In this document: positions 56,277 through 64,000 of the stretch, piece by piece
How positions within the stretch are numbered: position 1 is the stretch's first letter
Layout of the letters: every line of letters starts with the position of its first letter
DNA from: Ariolimax columbianus
Lineage: Eukaryota > Mollusca > Gastropoda > Stylommatophora > Arionidae
Assembly: GCA_036924085.1 (NCBI GenBank)
Contig: JAVGWX010000007.1
Span: 105,314,117-105,378,116 of the forward strand
Direction: 5' to 3'
DNA length: 64,000 nt
Program-made: the position numbers and the translations under genes
Notes under the pieces: model-generated
What the model was told of the DNA's origin: nothing
Databases searched by the model: none
The model's input: the letters and a program-made list of their open reading frames with translations, nothing else

Positions 56277-56376
56277 ATCAATCAGTGTAGTTATCAGGGG
56301 TACTAATCAAACCAAGTCCCAACCCTTGAACGATCGATTATTTCCTCAATTGTGTAAGGACAATGATGATGATAAG

Positions 56377-56482
56377 TTTGAACATCTTCTCCTACACACG
56401 GAAGTAAGATGGCTGTCCAACGGCAATTGTTTGAACATCTTCTCCTACACACGGAAGTAAGATGGCTGTCCAACGGCAATTG
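56377..56482 (+). repeat. 53-bp two-copy duplication in the hAT transposase
   Basis: The segment starting tttgaacatcttctcctaca is repeated exactly once at offset 53 bp. It covers the conserved LLLHTEVRWLSNGN motif and shifts the frame. Sequence after the second copy (ttagaacag) resembles its start, which could be a trace of microhomology. Confidence 0.92.
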
Positions 56483-56636
56483 TTAGAACAGATGTTGGGC
56501 ATTATTTGATACCATTATGGAGTTTCTTAATTCAATGAAAGAACAGTTAAGCATTGAAACTGAATTACTGCGTAAAGATGTGGCTCATCTTTCAGATAAA
56601 TTTGATAAGTTTAATGGTGTCCTTCTGAAGCTACAG

Positions 56637-57215
56637 AGGAACGACATCAGTCTTATCAAGGTGAAAGGATGTCCTACAGGGGAGAGACATCAGCCTTATC
56701 AAGGTGAAAGGATGTCCTACAGGGGAGAGACATCAGCCTTATCAAGGTGAAAGGATGTCCTCCAACAGGGGAGAGACATCAGTCTTATCAAGGTGAAAGG
56801 ATGTCCTACAGGGGAGAGACATCAGTCTTATCAAGGTGAAAGGATGTCCTCCAACAGGGGAACGACATCAGTCTTATCAAGGTGAAAGGATGTCCTACAA
56901 GGGAACAACATCAAAGTGAAAGGATGTCCTACAGGGGAACATAAAAGAATGTCCTCCAACAGAGGAACGACATCAGTCTTATCAAGGTGAAAGGATGTCC
57001 TACAGGGGAACGACATCGGTCTTATCAAGGTGAAAGGATGTCCTACAGGGGAACGACATCAGCCTTATCAATGTGAAAGGATGTCCTACAGGGGAACGAC
57101 ATCAGCCTTATCAAGGTGAAAGGATGTCCTACAGGGGAGAGACATCAGTCTTATCAAAGTGAAAGGATGTCCTACAGGGGAGGACTTCAGTCTTAACAAA
57201 GTGAAAGGATGTCCT
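56637..57215. repeat. 43/46-bp array in the hAT transposase (about 13 copies)
   Basis: The unit contains gacatcagtcttatcaaggt and continues gaaaggatgtcctacagggg. A longer form has three more bases (tccaaca). The first copy is the transposase reading RNDISLIKVKG. The unit alternates between agaga, aacga and aagga endings, and one stretch (56890-56960) has partial units. Confidence 0.93.
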
Positions 57216-57762
57216 TCTTCAGTTGTAGGGGAACTGTTCAAAGTGACAGGAGTTATTATATGGTTCATCAGCAAATTGGGATTGTTTAAAAATAACTTTG
57301 GTTGTCGTGAACTACATCATTTTCCATGTTGTGCAGTAGTTAGACGAGGTTGAAAGATGCAGATTTGGAAATGTATTGCTGCCATTTGGAGGATGATCTG
57401 ATGACCAGATTTAAAGATTTGCAGGAACTCAACATACCAGATTGGCTGATTGATCCGTTTGAGACAGACATGGAACTTGTCAGGGAACATCTCCGAGAAG
57501 AGCAACATACAAAATGACTTTGAGGCAAAAACATGGTTTAGTAACGTTCATTACGAAAAATGTTGGATCCAGTTTAGGATGTCTCATCCTCTTCTTTGGC
57601 AACAAATTCAACTTATTACTTATCATTGCTTATTACATGATTTCCAACATCGTATTTAGTAGAGAAAGGTATTAGTTCTGTAGTGATGCTGCTGCCAAAA
57701 ACAACCCAATCGATTGTACATATGTGACAAAGAAGACTTGAGACTTGAATCAAATATAGAAC

Positions 57763-58105
57763 CGGTTATTGTTCAGTTAGCCGTGTCACACGAAGCGCAG
57801 GGATCACACTAACCAGTTATTGTTCAGTTAGCTGTGTCACACGAAGGGCAGAGATAACAATAACCAGTTATTGTTCAGTTAGCCATGTCACACGAAGCGC
57901 AGGGATCACACTAACCAGTTATTGTTCAGTTAGCTGTGTCACACGAAGGGCAGAGATAACAATAACCAGTTATTGTTCAGTTAGCCGTGTGACACGAAGG
58001 GCATGGATCACACTAACTGGTTATTGTTCAGTTAGCCGTGTCACACGAAGCGCAGGGATCACACTAACCGGTTATTGTTCAGTTAGCCGTGTCACACGAA
58101 GGGAT
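57763..58105. repeat. 51-bp array from the hAT C-terminus (about 7 copies)
   Basis: The unit begins aaccagttattgttcagtta and encodes IEPVIVQLAVSHEAQGSH, the last conserved block of hAT transposases of this type. The copies differ at gcgcaggg and gggcagag, ccgtg and ctgtg. Seventeen codons per unit. Confidence 0.92.
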
Positions 58106-58194
58106 CGTACTACATTTAATTGGTAAGTGATTAAAAAAAAATAACAAATCAATCTTGCAATGAATGAGTGAAAACGAATGATTCACAGTAATGT

Positions 58195-58230
58195 GGGGGG
58201 GGGGGGGGGGGGGGAGGAGGAGGAGGAGAT
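58195..58230. repeat. Poly-G run followed by (GGA)n
   Basis: Twenty consecutive G (58195-58214) are followed by five agg triplets. This is a possible quadruplex or a sequencing-difficult site close to the right hAT end. Confidence 0.93.
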
Positions 58231-58245
58231 CCAGCTCAGTTAGGG

Positions 58246-58750
58246 TTGCGAAACAGCTTACAGTCATAAATAAAGTCATGAAACAGCTTACAGTCATAAA
58301 TAAAGTCACAAAACAGCTTACAATCATAAATACAGTCATGAAACAGCTTACAATCATAAATAAAGTCATGAAACAGCTTAAGTCATAAATAAAGTCATGT
58401 AACAGCTTATGGTCATAAATAAAGTCATGAAACAGCTTACGGTCATAAATTAAGTCATGGAACTGCTTACAGTCATAAATAAAGTCATGAAACAGCTTAA
58501 GTCATAAATAAAGTCATGAAACAGCTTACAGTCATAAATAAAGTCATGAAACAGCTTACAGTCCTAAATAAAGTCATGAAACAGCTTACAGTCATAAATA
58601 AAGTCATGAAACAGCTTACAATCATAAATAAAATCATGAAAAAGCATACAGTCATAAATAAAGTCATGAAACAGCTTACGGTCATAAATAAAGTCACGAA
58701 ACAGCTTACAGTAAAAAATAAAGTCATGAAACGGTTTACAATCTAAAATA
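58246..58750. repeat. 30-bp array (about 17 copies)
   Basis: The unit contains gaaacagcttacagtcataa plus ataaagtcat. It starts at the hAT right terminus (gcgaaacagctt), and its last unit (tttacaatctaaaataatat) matches the 32-bp array on the left of the hAT element. Open frames on both strands (VMKQLTVINK and TLFMTVSCFM cycles) are repeat artefacts. Confidence 0.94.
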
Positions 58751-58751
58751 A

Positions 58752-61700
58752 TATACGAGTTCCACTCCTAGTTTGGTGACCTTTAGTTGTTCCCAGAGAG
58801 TTCCACTCCTAGTTTGGTGACCTTGAGTTGTTCCCAGAAAGTTCCACTCCTAGTTTGGTGACCTTGAGTTGTTCCCAGAGAGTTCCACTCCTAGTTTGGT
58901 GACCTTGAGTTGTTCCCAGAGAGTTCCACTCCTAGTTTGGTGACCTTGAGTTGTTCCCAGGGAATTCCACTCCTAGTTTGGTGACCTTTAGTTGTTCCCA
59001 GGGAGTTCCACTCCTAGTTTGGTGACCTTTAGTTGTTCACAGGGAGTTCCACTCCTAGTTTAGTGACCTTTAGTTGTTCCCAGGGAGTTCCACTCCTAGT
59101 TTGTTGACCTTTAGTTGTTCCCAGGGAGTTCCACTCCTAGTTTAGTGACCTTTAGTTGTTCTCAGGGAGTTCCACTCCTAGTTTAGTGACCTTTAGTTGT
59201 TCCCAGGGAGTTCCACTCCTAGTTTGGTGACCTTTAGTTGTTCCCAGAGAGTTCCACTCCTAGTTTGGTGACCTTGAGTTCCCAGGGAGTTCCACTCCTA
59301 GTTTGGTGACCTTGAGTTCCCAGGGAGTTCCACTCCTAGTTTAGTGACCTTGAGTTGTTCCCAGGGAGTTCCACTCCTAGTTTAGTGACCTTTAGTTGTT
59401 CTCAGGGAGTTCCACTCCTAGTTTAGTGACCTTTAGTTGTTCTCAGGGAGTTTCACTCCTAGTTTAGTGACCTTGAGTTGTTCCCAGGGAGTTCCACTCC
59501 TAGTTTGGTGACCTTTAGTTGTTCCCAGAGAGTTCCACTCCTAGTTTGGTGACCTTGAGTTGTTCCCAGAAAGTTCCACTCCTAGTTTGGTGACCTTGAG
59601 TTGTTCCCAGAGAGTTCCACTCCTAGTTTGGTGACCTTGAGTTGTTCCCAGAGAGTTCCACTCCTAGTTTGGTGACCTTGAGTTGTTCCCAGGGAATTCC
59701 ACTCCTAGTTTGGTGACCTTTAGTTGTTCCCAGGGAGTTCCACTCCTAGTTTGGTGACCTTTAGTTGTTCACAGGGAGTTCCACTCCTAGTTTAGTGACC
59801 TTTAGTTGTTCCCAGGGAGTTCCACTCCTAGTTTGTTGACCTTTAGTTGTTCCCAGGGAGTTCCACTCCTAGTTTAGTGACCTTTAGTTGTTCTCAGGGA
59901 GTTCCACTCCTAGTTTAGTGACCTTTAGTTGTTCCCAGGGAGTTCCACTCCTAGTTTGGTGACCTTTAGTTGTTCCCAGAGAGTTCCACTCCTAGTTTGG
60001 TGACCTTGAGTTGTTCCCAGAGAGTTCCACTCCTAGTTTGGTGACCTTTAGTTGTTCCCAGAGAGTTTCACTCCTAGTTTGGTGACCTTTAGTTGTTCCC
60101 AGGGAATTCCACTCCTAGTTTGGTGACCTTTAGTTGTTCACAGGGAGTTCCACTCCTAGTTTAGTGACCTTTAGTTGTTCCCAGGGAGTTCCACTCCTAG
60201 TTTGTTGACCTTTAGTTGTTCCCAGGGAGTTCCACTCCTAGTTTAGTGACCTTTAGTTGTTCTCAGGGAGTTCCACTCCTAGTTTAGTGACCTTTAGTTG
60301 TTCCCAGGGAGTTCCACTCCTAGTTTGGTGACCTTTAGTTGTTCCCAGGGAGTTCCACTCCTAGTTTGGTGACCTTGAGTTCCCAGGGAGTTCCACTCCT
60401 AGTTTGGTGACCTTGAGTTCCCAGGAAGTTCCACTCCTAGTTTAGTGACCTTGAGTTGTTCCCAGGGAGTTCCACTCCTAGTTTAGTGACCTTTAGTTGT
60501 TCTCAGGGAGTTCCACTCCTAGTTTAGTGACCTTTAGTTGTTCCCAGAGAGTTCCACTCCTAGTTTGGTGACCTTGAGTTCCCAGGGAGTTCCACTCCTA
60601 GTTTGGTGACCTTGAGTTCCCAGGGAGTTCCACTCCTAGTTTAGTGACCTTGAGTTGTTCCCAGGGAGTTCCACTCCTAGTTTAGTGACCTTTAGTTGTT
60701 CTCAGGGAGTTCCACTCCTAGTTTAGTGACCTTTAGTTGTTCTCAGGGAGTTTCACTCCTAGTTTAGTGACCTTGAGTTGTTCCCAGGGAGTTCCACTCC
60801 TAGTTTGGTGACCTTTAGTTGTTCCCAGAGAGTTCCACTCCTAGTTTGGTGACCTTGAGTTGTTCCCAGAAAGTTCCACTCCTAGTTTGGTGACCTTGAG
60901 TTGTTCCCAGAGAGTTCCACTCCTAGTTTGGTGACCTTGAGTTGTTCCCAGAGAGTTCCACTCCTAGTTTGGTGACCTTGAGTTGTTCCCAGGGAATTCC
61001 ACTCCTAGTTTGGTGACCTTTAGTTGTTCCCAGGGAGTTCCACTCCTAGTTTGGTGACCTTTAGTTGTTCACAGGGAGTTCCACTCCTAGTTTAGTGACC
61101 TTTAGTTGTTCCCAGGGAGTTCCACTCCTAGTTTGTTGACCTTTAGTTGTTCCCAGGGAGTTCCACTCCTAGTTTAGTGACCTTTAGTTGTTCTCAGGGA
61201 GTTCCACTCCTAGTTTAGTGACCTTTAGTTGTTCCCAGGGAGTTCCACTCCTAGTTTGGTGACCTTTAGTTGTTCCCAGAGAGTTCCACTCCTAGTTTGG
61301 TGACCTTGAGTTGTTCCCAGAGAGTTCCACTCCTAGTTTGGTGACCTTTAGTTGTTCCCAGAGAGTTTCACTCCTAGTTTGGTGACCTTTAGTTGTTCCC
61401 AGGGAATTCCACTCCTAGTTTGGTGACCTTTAGTTGTTCACAGGGAGTTCCACTCCTAGTTTAGTGACCTTTAGTTGTTCCCAGGGAGTTCCACTCCTAG
61501 TTTGTTGACCTTTAGTTGTTCCCAGGGAGTTCCACTCCTAGTTTAGTGACCTTTAGTTGTTCTCAGGGAGTTCCACTCCTAGTTTAGTGACCTTTAGTTG
61601 TTCCCAGGGAGTTCCACTCCTAGTTTGGTGACCTTTAGTTGTTCCCAGGGAGTTCCACTCCTAGTTTGGTGACCTTGAGTTCCCAGGGAGTTCCACTCCT

Positions 61701-64000
61701 AGTTTGGTGACCTTGAGTTCCCAGGGAGTTCCACTCCTAGTTTAGTGACCTTGAGTTGTTCCCAGGGAGTTCCACTCCTAGTTTGTTGACCTTTAGTTGT
61801 TCCCAGGGAGTTCCACTCCTAGTTTAGTGACCTTTAGTTGTTCTCAGGGAGTTCCACTCCTAGTTTAGTGACCTTTAGTTGTTCCCAGGGAGTTCCACTC
61901 CTAGTTTGGTGACCTTTAGTTGTTCCCAGAGAGTTCCACTCCTAGTTTGGTGACCTTGAGTTCCCAGGGAGTTCCACTCCTAGTTTGGTGACCTTGAGTT
62001 CCCAGGGAGTTCCACTCCTAGTTTAGTGACCTTGAGTTGTTCCCAGGGAGTTCCACTCCTAGTTTAGTGACCTTTAGTTGTTCTCAGGGAGTTCCACTCC
62101 TAGTTTAGTGACCTTTAGTTGTTCTCAGGGAGTTTCACTCCTAGTTTAGTGACCTTGAGTTGTTCCCAGGGAGTTCCACTCCTAGTTTGTTGACCTTTAG
62201 TTGTTCCCAGGGAGTTCCACTCCTAGTTTAGTGACCTTTAGTTGTTCTCAGGGAGTTCCACTCCTAGTTTAGTGACCTTTAGTTGTTCCCAGGGAGTTCC
62301 ACTCCTAGTTTGGTGACCTTTAGTTGTTCCCAGAGAGTTCCACTCCTAGTTTGGTGACCTTGAGTTCCCAGGGAGTTCCACTCCTAGTTTGGTGACCTTG
62401 AGTTCCCAGGGAGTTCCACTCCTAGTTTAGTGACCTTGAGTTGTTCCCAGGGAGTTCCACTCCTAGTTTAGTGACCTTTAGTTGTTCTCAGGGAGTTCCA
62501 CTCCTAGTTTAGTGACCTTTAGTTGTTCTCAGGGAGTTTCACTCCTAGTTTAGTGACCTTGAGTTGTTCCCAGGGAGTTCCACTCCTAGTTTGGTGACCT
62601 TTAGTTGTTCCCAGAGAGTTCCACTCCTAGTTTGGTGACCTTGAGTTGTTCCCAGAAAGTTCCACTCCTAGTTTGGTGACCTTGAGTTGTTCCCAGAGAG
62701 TTCCACTCCTAGTTTGGTGACCTTGAGTTGTTCCCAGAGAGTTCCACTCCTAGTTTGGTGACCTTGAGTTGTTCCCAGGGAATTCCACTCCTAGTTTGGT
62801 GACCTTTAGTTGTTCCCAGGGAGTTCCACTCCTAGTTTGGTGACCTTTAGTTGTTCACAGGGAGTTCCACTCCTAGTTTAGTGACCTTTAGTTGTTCCCA
62901 GGGAGTTCCACTCCTAGTTTGTTGACCTTTAGTTGTTCCCAGGGAGTTCCACTCCTAGTTTAGTGACCTTTAGTTGTTCTCAGGGAGTTCCACTCCTAGT
63001 TTAGTGACCTTTAGTTGTTCCCAGGGAGTTCCACTCCTAGTTTGGTGACCTTTAGTTGTTCCCAGAGAGTTCCACTCCTAGTTTGGTGACCTTGAGTTGT
63101 TCCCAGAGAGTTCCACTCCTAGTTTGGTGACCTTTAGTTGTTCCCAGAGAGTTTCACTCCTAGTTTGGTGACCTTTAGTTGTTCCCAGGGAATTCCACTC
63201 CTAGTTTGGTGACCTTTAGTTGTTCACAGGGAGTTCCACTCCTAGTTTAGTGACCTTTAGTTGTTCCCAGGGAGTTCCACTCCTAGTTTGTTGACCTTTA
63301 GTTGTTCCCAGGGAGTTCCACTCCTAGTTTAGTGACCTTTAGTTGTTCTCAGGGAGTTCCACTCCTAGTTTAGTGACCTTTAGTTGTTCCCAGGGAGTTC
63401 CACTCCTAGTTTGGTGACCTTTAGTTGTTCCCAGGGAGTTCCACTCCTAGTTTGGTGACCTTGAGTTCCCAGGGAGTTCCACTCCTAGTTTGGTGACCTT
63501 GAGTTCCCAGGAAGTTCCACTCCTAGTTTAGTGACCTTGAGTTGTTCCCAGGGAGTTCCACTCCTAGTTTAGTGACCTTTAGTTGTTCTCAGGGAGTTCC
63601 ACTCCTAGTTTAGTGACCTTTAGTTGTTCCCAGGGAGTTCCACTCCTAGTTTGGTGACCTTTAGTTGTTCCCAGGGAGTTCCACTCCTAGTTTGGTGACC
63701 TTGAGTTCCCAGGGAGTTCCACTCCTAGTTTGGTGACCTTGAGTTCCCAGGAAGTTCCACTCCTAGTTTAGTGACCTTGAGTTGTTCCCAGGGAGTTCCA
63801 CTCCTAGTTTAGTGACCTTTAGTTGTTCCCAGGGAGTTCCACTCCTAGTTTAGTGACCTTTAGTTGTTCTCAGGGAGTTCCACTCCTAGTTTAGTGACCT
63901 TGAGTTGTTCCCAGGGAGTTCCACTCCTAGTTTAGTGACCTTGAGTTGTTCCCAGGGAATTCCACTCCTAGTTTAGTGACCTTTAGTTGTTCTCACGGAG
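58752..64000. repeat. 41/38-bp minisatellite megaarray (right edge open, about 128 copies)
   Basis: The unit begins agttccactcctagtttggt and continues gacctttagttgttcccaggg. A 38-bp form lacks three bases (ttgagttcccag). Variable positions are agtttggtg, agtttagtg and agtttgttg, cctttag and ccttgag, and cccag, ctcag and cacag. Stops occur in all frames, so no long frames arise. Higher-order duplication is clear (see next entry). The array continues past the window end. Confidence 0.97.
59768..63230. repeat. Higher-order copies in the 41-bp array (offsets 1300 and 1786 bp)
   Basis: The rare ttcacaggg unit occurs at 59036, and as pairs 369 bp apart at 59768/60137, 61068/61437 and 62854/63223. 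Pair spacing is constant while pair-to-pair offsets are 1300 and 1786 bp. Unit order around each pair is the same, so large blocks were copied in sequence. Confidence 0.88.

Larger units (their letters stand above)
55416..57760 (+). pseudogene. hAT transposase pseudogene (ZBED5/SCAND3-like)
   Basis: The reading is spread over several frames: SYRIAHRIAQIIAKCCKPHS and IGENVI (about 55560), FVKNEKVVEETFSK, DSKGWSIFEIIDKYFITKRM, ATHRALAMVGRYRGFLSLLK, VHCVIHRQHLVVKQL (about 56075), LFPQLCKDNDDDKFEHLLLH and TEVRWLSNGN (about 56340-56430), then DKFDKFNGVLLKLQRNDISL (about 56600), KNNFGCRELHHFP, LQELNIPDWLIDPFE (about 57420) and FPTSYLVEKGISSVV (57640), the C-terminal dimerisation region. Order and motifs are those of hAT transposases. 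Stops, frameshifts and three arrays inactivate it. Confidence 0.88.
54800..58256 (+). mobile_element. hAT transposon, dead, with SINE and arrays inside
   Basis: The left end CAGTGTTTCTCAAC (54800-54813) matches hAT Charlie-type termini. A decayed right partner gttgcgaaacag lies at 58245-58256. Between them is a transposase pseudogene of the ZBED5/SCAND3-like hAT type. Inside are a SINE (54902), a 27-bp array (55134), and three arrays within the transposase. An 8-bp target duplication cannot be defined because the flanks are themselves repeats sharing gaaacagcttaca. Confidence 0.8.

Noticed and set aside
1..64000. Telomeric or known centromeric satellite identity
   Set aside because: No TTAGGG-type telomere repeats were seen, and the many short unrelated arrays differ from a single long centromeric satellite.

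Overview
Eukaryotic, almost certainly animal, repeat-dominated DNA. The evidence is the transposon set: three kinds of non-LTR retrotransposon (an endonuclease/RT/RNase H family, a CR1/L2-like family, an RTE-like family), a hAT element, a tRNA-derived SINE with Pol III A and B boxes, and large LTRs. I see no bacterial-type operons and no intact host gene. The mix would suit a mollusc or another marine invertebrate, but that is a guess. By my boundaries about 39 of 64 kb is tandem repeat. Every very long open frame in those arrays is a by-product of units without stop codons.

Layout. 1-13,234: one 22/18-bp minisatellite running off the left edge, with 1-3 kb higher-order duplications. 13,412-20,000: LINE copy A (+), carrying a 28-bp array, a solo LTR with a 4-bp target duplication, and a 43-bp array where the RT core should be. 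20,352-20,494: 18-bp array. 20,530-28,106: LINE copy B (+), which retains endonuclease, RT, RNase H and zinc-region remnants but contains four internal arrays and a fresh 43-bp duplication. 28,108-29,228: a second LTR. 29,500-33,830: arrays, including a long homopyrimidine tract. 33,838-37,640: a CR1/L2-like LINE (-) interrupted by an RTE-like LINE (+) with a 10-bp target duplication. 37,750-47,490: arrays, the largest a 15-bp unit repeated about 223 times. 46,385-48,790: RTE-like remnants. 49,430-50,365: a CR1/L2-like copy (+). 50,898-51,605: 20-bp array. 51,760-54,545: LINE copy C (-), split by an LTR and a SINE. 54,546-58,256: an RTE fragment, a 32-bp array and a dead hAT transposon hosting a SINE and four arrays. 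58,246-64,000: 30-bp and 41-bp arrays, the latter running off the right edge.

Main point. Many arrays are not independent satellites: their unit is a piece of the transposon they sit in, and the transposon reading resumes on the far side. This recurs in several unrelated element types, at stages from simple two-copy duplications to arrays of tens of copies. Ten arrays have units of 25-28 bp and a second group has 41-46 bp. I read this as repeated local birth of minisatellites by a genome-wide process. Nothing here appears to encode a working protein; all TE genes carry stops, frameshifts or missing cores.
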